64,000 nt of DNA from Enterobacter wuhouensis (GTDB taxonomy: Bacteria > Pseudomonadota > Gammaproteobacteria > Enterobacterales > Enterobacteriaceae): assembly GCF_004331265.1 (NCBI RefSeq), contig NZ_SJOO01000003.1, forward strand, positions 483,646 through 547,645, written 5' to 3'. The notes under the pieces are model-generated. The model was not told where the DNA came from and did no database searches. It saw only the letters and a list, made by a program, of their open reading frames with translations. Position numbers and translations under genes: made by a program. Of this stretch, positions 19,601 through 27,985 are shown piece after piece; position 1 is the first letter of the stretch; each line of letters starts with the position of its first letter.

Positions 19601-22600
19601 GTTAGCCAGCGGGCCCGTGCCGGGGCCGACATCATCCGTGACGGCGCCGATGGTCGGTGCCAGCGGCGCGGTAGTATCAATGGTTACCGTTGAGGCCGGA
19701 GAGAGACCGCTGGTGTCCGCGCCGACCGTTGCGGTGACTTCAAAGCGGTGTAGCCCCTCCGTCAGCGGCGCGCCCGGGGTGTAACTCCAGGCCCCGGTGG
19801 AGGCGTCCGCGACCACGGTATCCAGTATCGCGCCATCAAGATAAATGGTGACGGTGCTGCCTGCCACGGCGGTGCCGTTAAGCGTTGGCGTGGTGTCGTC
19901 GGAAGCGCTGCCTTTCACATCGCCGGTAACGGGGCCCACGCTATCGATGATGGTGGTGATAATCGGGATGTCCGGCAGATCCGGGGTATCAACGACGGTA
20001 AACGACGCGTCAGGGCTGACGTTGCCCGCGGCGTCGGTTGCCGTAACCTCCAGGGTCGTTGGGTTGGTCTGCGCAGGCGTCAGGGCAATGGAGAACGTAC
20101 CGTCCTGCCCGGCCACGCCCGTGCCGATGATGGTTGTGCCATCCCGCACGATGATGGTGGTACCGGCCTCAGCCGTACCGGTGAGAGGCGTCCCCTGTTC
20201 GGTCAGCGCCAGGTCCGCAGGCTGTACCGGCGGCAGATTATCGACGGTTATCGTGACGGTGGTCGAACTCGAAATATTGCCCGCCGCATCGGTGGCGCTC
20301 ACCAGGATCGTGTGGGTGGCATTATCGCCCAGCGCCACATTTGGCGTAATTGTCCAGGTGCCATCCGCCTGAACCACGGCGGAATTGGTTGTCGGTAAAT
20401 TGTCGATGGCAAGAATGATGGTTGAGCCGGGTTCACCGGTTCCGCTCAACGTTGGGGTGGTATCTTTTGTGAAGTGTACGCCGTCGACAAGGTTACTGTC
20501 GGCGACCGCGGTCAACAGCGGCGTTGTCGGCGCGACGGTATCGATGGTGACGGTGAAGGCCGGACTGGTGCCGCTCACGTTACCGGCCGCATCCAGGGAG
20601 GAGGCGGTCAGCGTCAGTTTTCCATCCGGCAGCGTGGACGGCGTGTATGACCACGCGCCGGCGACGACGTCGACGCGGGCGATCTCCACGCCGTTGTTAT
20701 AAATAATGACCTTATCGCCGGTACTGCCGGTACCGGAAATGGTTGGCGTAGAGTCAGCCGTTGAGCCGCCTGACGTCGCCCCCCCGGCAAGGAGAATATC
20801 CGGCGTCGCGGGTGGGGTGGTATCCACGCTGAAGGTGAACCCCGTAGACGGATCGGAAACGTTGCCCGCTTCATCCGTTGCGGTGGTGGTAATCGAGTGG
20901 CTGGCTTCGTCAAGCGGAGAGTCCGGGTCTGGTCGCCACGTCCATTTACCGTCCGCGCCAACGGTCACCTGGCCAATCTGTACGGCAGTATCACCGTTCA
21001 CGCTATCGTAAATGGTGATGACGTCGTTAGGCGTGCCGGTGCCGTTAAAGACCGGACGGTCGTCGTTGGTTGTCGTGCCGGACGCGATCGTTCCTGTAAT
21101 TTGATCCACGTTGTCGGTAATGGTCGGGGCCGTCGGGGTATCCGGCGCTTCGGTGTCGATCGTTATCTGGATCGGCTGCGATGGCGCACTTTCGTTACCG
21201 GCGCCGTCCTTCGCGGTGACGGTCAGCGTCAGGTTGTAGGTCCCGTCGTCCAGGCCACCCGGCGGCGTCCAGGTCCAGGTGCCGCCCGGCGGGATCACCA
21301 CGGTGCCCAGTATGTCATCCCCGTTATAAATGGTGATGGTATCGCCCGCGGTGCCCGTTCCGCTCAGCGTTGGGTTGGTATCACGCGTGATATCGCCCGA
21401 GCCAAGCGTAACGTCCGTGCCATCCGGATTCACGACCACGGCCGGCGTGTCCGGCGTATCCGGTGCCAGCGTGTCGACTCTAATCGTGATCGGCTCGGAC
21501 GTCGTTGTCGTCCCCGCGCTGTTGGTGGCCACCACGGTCAGAATATGCGTGCCATCCGTCAGCGGCGAGGTTGGCGTGAAGGTCCAGTTCCCTGCACCAT
21601 CCACCGTGGCGGTGCCGATGGCGTTGGCCCCGTCAAAGACGGTAATGGTCGTCCCCGGATCGGTGGTCCCGGCGATCAGCGGCGAGGAGTCATCGGTTGG
21701 ATCGCCGTTATTGACCGGCCCCTTAATGGGCCCCACGTCATCGGTAATGGTTCCAATCTCAGGCGCCGACGGAGCTTCGGTGAAAATATTCAGCGCAAAG
21801 TCTGCGGAAGGCGCGCTTTTGTTCCCGGCGGCATCGGTGGCGGTCGTGGTCAGCGTATAGCTACCGTCAGGAATAACGGACGGCGGCGTAAAGGTCCAGG
21901 CACCGTTCTGCCCCACGACGACGGTACCGAGAGGGCTTCCGTCAAGAAGGATGGTGATCGTCGATCCGGGTTCACCAGAGCCGTTGAGCGTAGGGCGGTT
22001 ATCGTTCGTCAACTGCCCGCTGGTAATGGCTCCTGTCACGCCTGCAACATCATCTACCACGCTGCTGACGACCGGTGCGTTAGGGGCCTGCGTGTCGACG
22101 GTAATGCTCCAGCTGTTGGAGAGCCCGGTGCTATTTCCGGCGGCATCGGCGGCGGAGGTGGTAAAGGTATGCCCGCCCTGGCCCAGCGCAGGCGGCGTAA
22201 AGCTCCAGTTACCGCTTCCGTCGACCTGCACGGTGTCCACCAGCCTGCCGTTGTCGAAAATGGAGATGATGGAGCCTGCCTCACCGGTTCCGCGGATCAG
22301 CGGAGTCGTGTCATTGGTGATGGCGTTATTGTTAAGCAAACCGGTGTTAGCTTCGACGTTATCTTCCAGCGAAACAATTACCGGTAAGGACGGCGGGGTC
22401 ACGTCAGGGGCGTTAACCGGCGCGGAATCCCCAATATTGCCCGCAGGATCTTTGGCGCTGACGTCCAGGGTCTCGCCATTTTTCTGCGGCGGCGTGAGGG
22501 TTACCGTGAAGTTGCCGCTATCATCGACGCTGCCCGTGCCGAGGGTGGTGGTCCCTTGTTTCACGGTGACCGTGGTGCCCGGCTCTGCGCTCCCGGTCAG

Positions 22601-25600
22601 CGTAGTGCCATCCGGGCTAACGACCAGCCCGGTTGGGGCATCGGGCGCCGTGGTGTCCGGCGCCGTGATTTCCGCGTTCGGGCTGGTGTTGCCTGCGTCA
22701 TCTTTGGCGCTGACGTCCAGCAGCTGGCCGTTGTTTTGCGCAGGGATTAATGGAATGGTGAATGTGCCGTCCGTGCCCACCGGACCTGACGCGACCGTGG
22801 TGCCGTCCGGATATTTGACGGTGACCGTGCTTCCGGGTTCAGCATCCCCGGAGATGCTGGTGCCGTCGGGAGCAATCACAACGTTGGTTGGGGCGTTTGG
22901 CGCGGTGATGTCCGGGGCATCGGCATCGGTGCCGGTGCTGCCGTTACCCGCTTTGTCGGTAGCGGTGACGGTCAGGGTTTCACCATTTTTCTGCGGGGTA
23001 TTCAGCGTCACCGTAAAGCTGCCGTCGTTCCCGGCAACGGCGGTGCCCAGCGTAACGCCGTTCGCATCCTTCACCGTAACGGTGCTGCCCGCCTCCGCGG
23101 TTCCCGTTACCTGCGTGCCGTTAGCAGAGACCGCGACGTCGTCCGGTGCCGGAGGCGAAACGGTATCGACGATAATGTTAAAGGAGATGGAATCCCCGCT
23201 GGTGCCCGCCGGGGTGGTCGCCGTGGCGGTGATAATGTGTGTGGCATCAAGCAGTACGGTTGAAGGGAAACTCCATGCCCCGCTGGCATCCGCCACGACG
23301 GTACCGATGGGGTTGCCGTTGTCATAAAGGGTAATGGTGGCATTCGCGACGGAGGTCCCGCTAATGAGCGGGGTATTATCGTTGGTCGCCTGGCCAAAAC
23401 CGATGGAGACGGGATCGGCGCCGTTGTCATTGTCCACGCGGATGATGATCGGCGTATCCGGGAAGCCCGAGTCGCTGGCGTTAAACGGCGTAGGATTGCC
23501 GATGTTGCCGGCGGCATCCTCTGCGACCGCGGTCAGCGCTTTACCGTCGGTTTGTGCAGGCGATACCCGCACGGAAAAGTGACCGTCAGCACCGGCAAGG
23601 CCTTGCCCAATCAGCGTGTTGCCGTCGTAGATAGAGACCGTGCTGCCAGGCTCCGCCTGACCCGTGACAAAAATACCGGTATCCGCCATCGGATCGACGG
23701 TAGGGGGGGCTGGAGGCGTGGTATCGACGATAAAGGTGATCGGATCTGAAGGCTGGCTCAGGTTGCCTGCCGCGTCGCTTTCACGCACGGTGATGGAGTG
23801 CGATCCTTCTGCCAGCGGCGTCGTTGGCGTGTAGTTCCACAGTCCGTTTGACCCCACGGTGACGGTGGCGACGGGCTGGCCGTTATCGTAGATGGTGATT
23901 TTGTCGCCCGGCGTACCTTGTCCGCTCAGGCCTGGGCGCGTGTCATCGGTTCTTTCGCCGTTCTGTACCGACCCGACAATTGAGCCTCTGGCGTCATCGA
24001 CAACGACGGCCACCGGCGTTGCGGGTGGCGTGATATCCACGGTAAAGCTAAAGCTGCCGTTTGCCGACGTCGTGTTACCCGCCGCATCCGTTGAGGTCAG
24101 GGTTATCTGATGGGAACCTTCCGCCAGGGCTGCCGCTGGCGTGAAGGTCCAGGTTCCGCTAGCGGAAACGGTTGTGGTACCGATCAGTACGCCTTTGTCA
24201 TAGAAGGAAATAACCGAACCTGCTTCACCCGAGCCGTTGAACGTAGGGCGCGTGTCGTCAGTGACCTGGCCGCTGGTCAGCGGGCCTTTAATCGACCCTA
24301 CGTCATCCGTCACGCTGCCCAAAATCGGCACCACGGGCGCGGACGTATCGACAATCACGACGTACCCGCCGGAGGCGGCACCGGTATTTCCGGCGGCATC
24401 GGTGGCTTTTGCGGTGAACTGATGGCTGCCTTCGCCCAGATTACCCTCAGGGGTAAATGTCCACTTGCCGGTGGCATCGGCTTTTACGGTGCCAATGAAA
24501 ACGCCTTTATCGTACAGGGTGACGGTGGAATTCGCTTCTGCGGTACCGGTGAGCGTAGGGCGCGCATCGTTGGTGCTGCCGCCGTTACCGACGCTGCCCG
24601 TATTAGGGTTCACGTCGTCAGTCACGCTGGTGATAACCGGCGCCTGAGGCGCGAGGGTATCCACTACAAACGAGACCGTACCGGAGGCCGGGCTGGTATT
24701 GCCTGCCGCATCTGTTGCCGTTGCCGTGAGGGCATGCGGGCCATCCGCCAGCGCCGTCGACGGCGTAAAGGTCCATTTACCGTCGGCATCAACCGTCGTG
24801 GTGCCAATGGCTTTGCCGTTATCGTAAACAGTGATGGTTGTGCCTGGCTCGCCGGTGCCGCTCAGCGCGGGTTTCGCATCATTGGTAGGCTGCCCGTTGC
24901 CGACCGGGCCGGTTACCGTGCCGACGTCGTCATTCACCAGAACAATGTCGGGCGCGTCGGGGGCCGTGAGGTCAGGTGCGGTGGCGTGCGCCTCTTTACT
25001 GATATTCCCCGAGCTGTCTGTTGCTGTCGCACTGATTTCCTGGCCGTTCGTCAGCGGCGTCCCGAGGTTGATCGTGAACGAACCGTCGCTTCCCGCTTTA
25101 CCCGTACCTATCACATTACCCTCGCTGTCCTTCAGCGTAACGGTACTTCCCGGCTCCGCGCTGCCGGTGACGGTTTTACCGTCGCCTGAAATTTGCAGGC
25201 GGGTAGGGGCATCGGGCGGTGTTGTGTCAGGATTGGACGGATTGCCCGGATTTCCGGGGTTGCCAACGTTACCGTTATCGTCATCGCCACCACCACCACC
25301 GCCGCCGCCGCTGCTGGCCGCGACGGCAATTCCTCCGGCTACGGCTAACCCTCCTAATACCCAGGGCCAGACGGCTGCGCCACCGGTATCGCTACCTGCA
25401 GCTGCCAGCAAAACGTCGGTGGAGGCGATAGATTCGTATGTCGCTGCACCCGTTGGGTCAGCAATCCACCACAGGGCACCATCGCTCTCTTCGAGCACCA
25501 GCTGGCTCGCCCCTTCTGCATCAGTGACGTAAAAATTCTTAAGGGTGATCACCTCGCCGGAGTTGAGGGTGATGACCAGATCGTTCCCACTGCGCGCGTA

Positions 25601-25723
25601 CTGGGCGATATCGGATCGCTCGACATGAAGTTCAACGATAGAAGAATGGCTCAGCGTAACCTGAGTACCTTCCGTAGTTGTTTCCACGCCAGTAAGTTTC
25701 GAGATAACAGAGATTTGGCTCAT
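13679..25723 (-). CDS. bapA: BapA-like giant surface adhesin with 30 Ig-like units
   Basis: A 4014-residue biofilm-associated adhesin. Residues 1-130 are the BapA prefix domain, with a membrane-like AVWPWVLGGLAVAGGIAVAA stretch followed by a Gly and Asp/Asn-rich linker. From about residue 168 to 3115 there are 30 tandem bacterial Ig-like units of about 98 residues, counted by eye from their start motif (xxPxxPxI). Their usual form is DD(V)GxVTG...TND(A/T)xPTLxGTAEAxxTVxIYD. Three VCBS/cadherin-like repeats with GxYGTLxIxxxGxYTYxL follow. The last 125 residues are a VCA0849-type type I secretion target (DRDGAGSTYTNTTLVTLDG). No RTX nonapeptide run is present. It is secreted by the three exporter genes downstream and mediates aggregation or surface attachment by family analogy. 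A GGAG ribosome-binding site precedes the start. Confidence 0.93.
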   Translation of the reverse strand: MSQISVISKLTGVETTTEGTQVTLSHSSIVELHVERSDIAQYARSGNDLVITLNSGEVITLKNFYVTDAEGASQLVLEESDGALWWIADPTGAATYESIASTDVLLAAAGSDTGGAAVWPWVLGGLAVAGGIAVAASSGGGGGGGGDDDNGNVGNPGNPGNPSNPDTTPPDAPTRLQISGDGKTVTGSAEPGSTVTLKDSEGNVIGTGKAGSDGSFTINLGTPLTNGQEISATATDSSGNISKEAHATAPDLTAPDAPDIVLVNDDVGTVTGPVGNGQPTNDAKPALSGTGEPGTTITVYDNGKAIGTTTVDADGKWTFTPSTALADGPHALTATATDAAGNTSPASGTVSFVVDTLAPQAPVITSVTDDVNPNTGSVGNGGSTNDARPTLTGTAEANSTVTLYDKGVFIGTVKADATGKWTFTPEGNLGEGSHQFTAKATDAAGNTGAASGGYVVIVDTSAPVVPILGSVTDDVGSIKGPLTSGQVTDDTRPTFNGSGEAGSVISFYDKGVLIGTTTVSASGTWTFTPAAALAEGSHQITLTSTDAAGNTTSANGSFSFTVDITPPATPVAVVVDDARGSIVGSVQNGERTDDTRPGLSGQGTPGDKITIYDNGQPVATVTVGSNGLWNYTPTTPLAEGSHSITVRESDAAGNLSQPSDPITFIVDTTPPAPPTVDPMADTGIFVTGQAEPGSTVSIYDGNTLIGQGLAGADGHFSVRVSPAQTDGKALTAVAEDAAGNIGNPTPFNASDSGFPDTPIIIRVDNDNGADPVSIGFGQATNDNTPLISGTSVANATITLYDNGNPIGTVVADASGAWSFPSTVLLDATHIITATATTPAGTSGDSISFNIIVDTVSPPAPDDVAVSANGTQVTGTAEAGSTVTVKDANGVTLGTAVAGNDGSFTVTLNTPQKNGETLTVTATDKAGNGSTGTDADAPDITAPNAPTNVVIAPDGTSISGDAEPGSTVTVKYPDGTTVASGPVGTDGTFTIPLIPAQNNGQLLDVSAKDDAGNTSPNAEITAPDTTAPDAPTGLVVSPDGTTLTGSAEPGTTVTVKQGTTTLGTGSVDDSGNFTVTLTPPQKNGETLDVSAKDPAGNIGDSAPVNAPDVTPPSLPVIVSLEDNVEANTGLLNNNAITNDTTPLIRGTGEAGSIISIFDNGRLVDTVQVDGSGNWSFTPPALGQGGHTFTTSAADAAGNSTGLSNSWSITVDTQAPNAPVVSSVVDDVAGVTGAITSGQLTNDNRPTLNGSGEPGSTITILLDGSPLGTVVVGQNGAWTFTPPSVIPDGSYTLTTTATDAAGNKSAPSADFALNIFTEAPSAPEIGTITDDVGPIKGPVNNGDPTDDSSPLIAGTTDPGTTITVFDGANAIGTATVDGAGNWTFTPTSPLTDGTHILTVVATNSAGTTTTSEPITIRVDTLAPDTPDTPAVVVNPDGTDVTLGSGDITRDTNPTLSGTGTAGDTITIYNGDDILGTVVIPPGGTWTWTPPGGLDDGTYNLTLTVTAKDGAGNESAPSQPIQITIDTEAPDTPTAPTITDNVDQITGTIASGTTTNDDRPVFNGTGTPNDVITIYDSVNGDTAVQIGQVTVGADGKWTWRPDPDSPLDEASHSITTTATDEAGNVSDPSTGFTFSVDTTPPATPDILLAGGATSGGSTADSTPTISGTGSTGDKVIIYNNGVEIARVDVVAGAWSYTPSTLPDGKLTLTASSLDAAGNVSGTSPAFTVTIDTVAPTTPLLTAVADSNLVDGVHFTKDTTPTLSGTGEPGSTIILAIDNLPTTNSAVVQADGTWTITPNVALGDNATHTILVSATDAAGNISSSTTVTITVDNLPPVQPADLALTEQGTPLTGTAEAGTTIIVRDGTTIIGTGVAGQDGTFSIALTPAQTNPTTLEVTATDAAGNVSPDASFTVVDTPDLPDIPIITTIIDSVGPVTGDVKGSASDDTTPTLNGTAVAGSTVTIYLDGAILDTVVADASTGAWSYTPGAPLTEGLHRFEVTATVGADTSGLSPASTVTIDTTAPLAPTIGAVTDDVGPGTGPLANGQSTNDDRPTLSGTATPGDTISVYDNGNLLGTALVGPTGAWSFTPSTALSNDTHSLTIRATDPAGNQGPASPPFAIVVDTVSTTPVITGAEDNVGTVVNVPTGGTTNDATPTLSGTAEANSTIAIFEGAIQIGTVQANASGAWTFTPASPLAEGSHTFSVIATDPLGNVSTSSNSYNVIVDTVAPTTPVLNTVTDNVPGGVNGTLTSGQVTNDNTPTLAGTGAAGSIIHILDGSNEIATVTVNGDGTWTWTPTTALTEGPHSLRINASDAAGNVSANSPVFNLTVDTVGPTAPVITSVVDDIGPVTGALTTGSATNDALPTLNGTGEIGSTVHIFDNNVEIGTAVVNASGNWTITPTTGLADGPHSLSLTATDAAGNTSTGSTLFDLTVDTSIPNPPVISTVTDDRLPSTGTLTDGQSTNDTQPALAGTAEANATIRIYDNGVLIAQTTADGSGNWTFTPTDPLANGSHTLTMTATDAAGNLSQPSAGFTVVVDTVAPVAPIISQGVDDQGTITGSFGSGQVTDDTLPTIGGTSEANAVVRLFENGTQIGQATAGADGKWSIQLTTPLANGNHTLTATATDAAGNVSPSSGNFVVNVDTTPPAVPVLTSVVDDVGTTVNLTNGQVTNDALPTLNGTAEAGSTVNIYDGTTLIGSVVATGGSWSFTPTTALADGPHTLTVRATDAAGNVSAPTTGFAIVVDATVPNAPVISSIVDDVGTVTGPITGNNPTNDTRPTLNGTAEANATVRIYDGTTLVGTVTADANGNWTLPQTSTTLTEGQHNFTATATDAAGNTSPASPISSITVDVTPPALPLALAVITNGTHVTGTAEAGSTVTITSSTGTVLGTATADGSGSFNVTISPAQTGGETLLAFATDKAGNAGSSASVTAPFTTLPNAPVIATINDNAGTITGNLTNGKTTDDTTPTLSGTAQPNSTVTLYNNGVSMGTVVADGSGNWTFTTPALSEGSHAFTASAANGTGTGPISTATTVIVDITAPNTPTGVFNADGSVLTGNAEAGSTVSIRLADGTTVTTTAGSNGTYSYTFLNKQTEGQTLQITATDAAGNPSQPGSVLAPVVPLSASSNVEELDISTTATVTNSQYSDYGFLLVGALGNVLTLLGNDTAQVGFTVGSGGSADIAVNANATGAVLSLLNTLELVVQRFDSVNGTWTTVVDTGQPQFADLLTLGATGVSLNLNGLASGQYRVLSYNTNLLATGSYTSIDVGVKETSAGTVTGDTSLGGNVILDVDPTTGSDNAPAGTTVTAVTNALGVTTNVTVDGTVIQGQYGTLTINRDGSYTYNLTNTSASVVGRTESFTYTITHNGTSASANLVLSLGAGTTANSVVAVDNTASLTFDTTVHEINNGTSSQGGFTVVGVNLGSTLGLNLLDDLSNPIIYSVEEGTTRTMTIQASVGGVALASVFDLYVYKFNDATQTFEQMRVQPGWLRAPLLGGTSSTLTLNLPSGEYLFLLNTAAGITALTGYTLNVLEDHVYSVSSVSASTTGNVLADDIAPSGTVVSEVNGVTVNNSGVTTIVGEYGTLTINASGQYTYTLKSGVGADHISTPDTFVYTIKAPNGAKDTASLNITPTARAMDAVNDISHVLDVTSVHHTTGYSDTSVGSASWNSALLATTSGSGSGTFVVDANTALHDIVLHFNVASLLTLGGLTVNWAISQGGTTLKTGSFGGGLLLGGNADIAVTGLDLNAGTYTLSYTGSVPALGLGSVTITPSVTGTTYSLTQYDSTSGHTVNGNIFDGTDSAGAMDQLHSVDTRLSVTGYNGVTTTLDPYTGSATVNIVGHYGTLAIGADGHYTYTLNSGVSLATITSKEVFNYTLTDAAGKTDTASLTINMAPQFISSEHNDVITGTAYADTLIYQVLNNAAGNATAGNVNSTVGDHWTNFSLAQGDKIDIGDLLVGWNGSASTLGNYLHVTQSGGNTVISVDRDGAGSTYTNTTLVTLDGVQTTYDELVNQQHIIT

Positions 25724-26403
25724 ATTATTATTACTCCAGCAGAGTTGTCATGGACGGCAAACGAGTCGAGCCATCTCTTTGCTATGGGTAAAGCGCGCTC
25801 CCGGCATAATTACTGGGTTTAAAACAGTAATTACCGTCACTTTCTTTAGAGCGATCGATGCCCGCCAGCGCGATGAGTGGCAACATCAGTACGAATCTAT
25901 TTATTTAGTGCAGATGAATTTGTGTTTTTAATTTTATGTGCGCTATAAACCTTGTGATTAATAGAGGAATTTATTTATTTCGGTATAAAAATGATATAGC
26001 TATAAATCTCTGGATATGCAAATTAAGCTTCGGTAAAGACAGAGCGTAACGTTGAAGGTGGAATTAATTAATTGTGATTGTGCATGGAGTGGTTTTTAAA
26101 ATGTCTTCCTTTTCAATTACTTGTGTTTTTAGTAAGCAGGGTATTTAATATGTAAGCGAAGCGATAATAACGGAATGGACGTATTATTAAATTATTTCCA
26201 GGGCTTTTGTTAATGGTGGCTTAATTGCCATTTAAGTTAGGGTAAAGTTTTTGCTATAGGATATATTATGTTTGTGCACATATTTTAAATATATTCTGGT
26301 GGGGAATTCATAATCTGCTAGCGAAAGGGAAATAATGAAAAGACTCAGTAAAAATACATGCTTATATTAATCAGGATGAAAAAGAGGTTAAACGGCAGGC
26401 AAA
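25724..26403. other. Long AT-rich regulatory region upstream of the adhesin
   Basis: About 680 bases with no convincing gene. The GC content falls sharply compared with the adhesin, with many runs of A/T from 25850 on. It is the only room for the bapA promoter (minus strand), and its composition suits an H-NS-silenced, CsgD- or stress-regulated promoter region. I could not fix a -10/-35 pair with confidence. Confidence 0.5.
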
Positions 26404-26430
26404 TAAAAAGGCCGCATCTGCGGCCTTTAT
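26404..26430 (-). terminator. Rho-independent terminator of the small periplasmic protein gene
   Basis: A perfect stem (AAAGGCCGCA/TGCGGCCTTT, 26406-26427) is followed on the minus strand by a U-run read from the A-tract at 26404-26408. It lies immediately downstream of the stop codon of the gene at 26437. It could also work for transcripts arriving from the other strand. Confidence 0.88.
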
Positions 26431-26436
26431 GAGGGG

Positions 26437-26793
26437 TTACTCAGTCACTTTCTTTTCTAGCTCACCGGCACCCTGCTTGGTTTTGTTCCAGCCTTTCTCG
26501 GCACCTTCTTTGGTGGCATCCCACCCTTTCTCGGTACCTTCTTTGGTTTTATGCCAGGCTTTCTGGGAATCTTCGCTGACCTTGCTGCCAACGCTGTCGC
26601 TTTTACCTTCCGCAGCGTGCTGCTGTTTCAGCTTCAGCTCTTCGCCCTTGTTCTGCTCTTCATGCAGTTTTTGCTTCGCCTCGTTAGCGTTTGCATTCGC
26701 CGCGGCGACGGTGTCATCGGTAGCATGTGTGGTCGCAGCAAAAACAGGGGAAGCCAGCAGAACGGCAGATAATGCGATAATTGTTTTTTTCAT
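26437..26793 (-). CDS. Small periplasmic protein with 11-residue amphipathic repeats
   Basis: The 118-residue product has a clear signal peptide (cleavage after SPVFA). The mature part is highly charged and Ala/Lys/Glu-rich. Three tandem 11-residue repeats begin at Trp80, Trp91 and Trp102 with the pattern W-x-x-T/A-K-x-G-x-E-K-G. This is the kind of 11-mer found in LEA-like and apolipoprotein-like amphipathic helices. No enzyme motif is visible. It has its own terminator and a good ribosome-binding site (AGGATATT), so it is probably a real, independently expressed gene. A stress-protection role is only a guess from the repeat type. Confidence 0.75.
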   Translation of the reverse strand: MKKTIIALSAVLLASPVFAATTHATDDTVAAANANANEAKQKLHEEQNKGEELKLKQQHAAEGKSDSVGSKVSEDSQKAWHKTKEGTEKGWDATKEGAEKGWNKTKQGAGELEKKVTE

Positions 26794-26860
26794 AATATCC
26801 TCATTTAACGTTATCGGTTATGAGCGTGATTCAGCATGACACAGGCGAAGCGGGATGGCT

Positions 26861-27550
26861 TTAGGAAAAAACTGTAATGAGATCAACGGCCCCTTCAGCG
26901 GTTGCTGAAGGGGATTGGCGAGCACGCAATGCCCGCAGGCGTTTGCCGGTTTCGGCTTCAAACAAGAAGATTTTCGCTGCATCTACGGTGAGAAAGACCT
27001 TCTGCCCCGCGTTAACGTCCAGTTTTTCATGGGACACTACGATCAGCTCCTGGTCGCCAACACGCACCCGGATCTCCTGCCCTTCACCGGTCATTTCTAT
27101 CAGCACAATTTCGGCGGCTATCCCTGAATCGCTTATCCGCAGATAGTGTGGGCGCGTGGCGCAGATAACTTCCATCCCTTCAGCGCGTGGGCTGAGGGGG
27201 TAGGCGAAACGGTAGCCGTTGTGCAACACGATTTCGCCGTTCTGAATCATACCTTTTAATGTGTTAATTTCCGGCGTGCCGATAAAGCCCGCGACAAAGA
27301 GGTTATCCGGGTCACGGTATAGCTCCTCCGGCGTGCCGACCTGCTCAATATGGCCGGCATTCAGCACCACAATTCTGTCCGCCATGGTCATGGCTTCCGT
27401 TTGATCGTGCGGGAGGCGATCGAGCAAATGCGTCAGCCCCAGGATTTCCGCAGCCGCGTCCACGCGCGTCATCCGTTCCGTTTTTGAGACCCCGGCAAGC
27501 TTCAGGGCAAAGCTCATATTGTCCCGCACCTTCATGTGCGGGTAGAGGCG
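26861..27550 (-). pseudogene. Truncated and internally deleted sugar-ABC transporter ATPase (UgpC/MalK type)
   Basis: The reading frame keeps the C-terminal MalK/UgpC portion (DQTEAMTMADRIVVL, the regulatory OB-fold domain and GQKVFLTVDAAKIFLFEAETG). It begins only at LYPHMKVRDNMSFALKLAG, so the Walker A region is missing. A second loss joins LDRLPH directly to DQTEAMTMAD, which removes the LSGGQ signature and Walker B (about 60 residues in the family). It cannot hydrolyse ATP. No partner permease or binding-protein genes are nearby, so it is a stranded remnant. Its 5' break abuts the Ail-like remnant on the opposite strand near 27550. Confidence 0.85.
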
Positions 27551-27985
27551 GGCGATCGTCTGGGCGTCATGTTTTCTGTTTTATACAGTAAAAACGGCAC
27601 GAGCAAGCGAGCAGAGTCTGGAAGTCAATTCAGTTTTAATACGCAATATCTGAGCCTGTCGGCAGGGCCGGCTTGGCGAATTAATCCCTACGTCAGCGTT
27701 TATGGTTTAGTCGGTGCCTCCTCGTTGCGTAGCGACCTGGAATACAGAACGCCTTCTCAGCGAAAGGTACGGAAAAAATCAAAAAGACGACTCAGAGCAA
27801 AACCCCGTTCCCGCGGCAGCATTCATCACGTTCACGAATTTAGCTCTGATTATGGCCTGGTTGGAGGCGTTGGGGTTCAGTTTAATCTGTCAAAAAATCT
27901 GGTGCTGGACACATCATGGGAATACTCATGGTTACGGAATAATCGCATCAGCTCATGGGGAATGGGTTTAGGGTATCGTTTCTGA
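27550..27985 (+). pseudogene. 5'-truncated Ail/PagC/Lom-like outer-membrane protein remnant
   Basis: The frame encodes the last strands of an eight-stranded Ail/Lom-family beta-barrel: YLSLSAGPAWRINPYVSVYG, then DYGLVGGVGVQFNLSKNLVL, and the terminal aromatic GMGLGYRF expected of an outer-membrane protein. The signal peptide and first strands are absent. The central loop is unusually Lys/Arg-rich (residues about 80-100), which may reflect a frameshifted stretch. The truncation point coincides with the break in the ABC ATPase on the other strand, pointing to one rearrangement that destroyed both. Confidence 0.7.

Noticed and set aside
13679..25723. The regularly spaced repeats in the adhesin region as a CRISPR array
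   Set aside because: The repeats are about 300-bp coding units in one open frame, not short direct repeats with unique spacers. No CRISPR array or cas gene was seen in the window.
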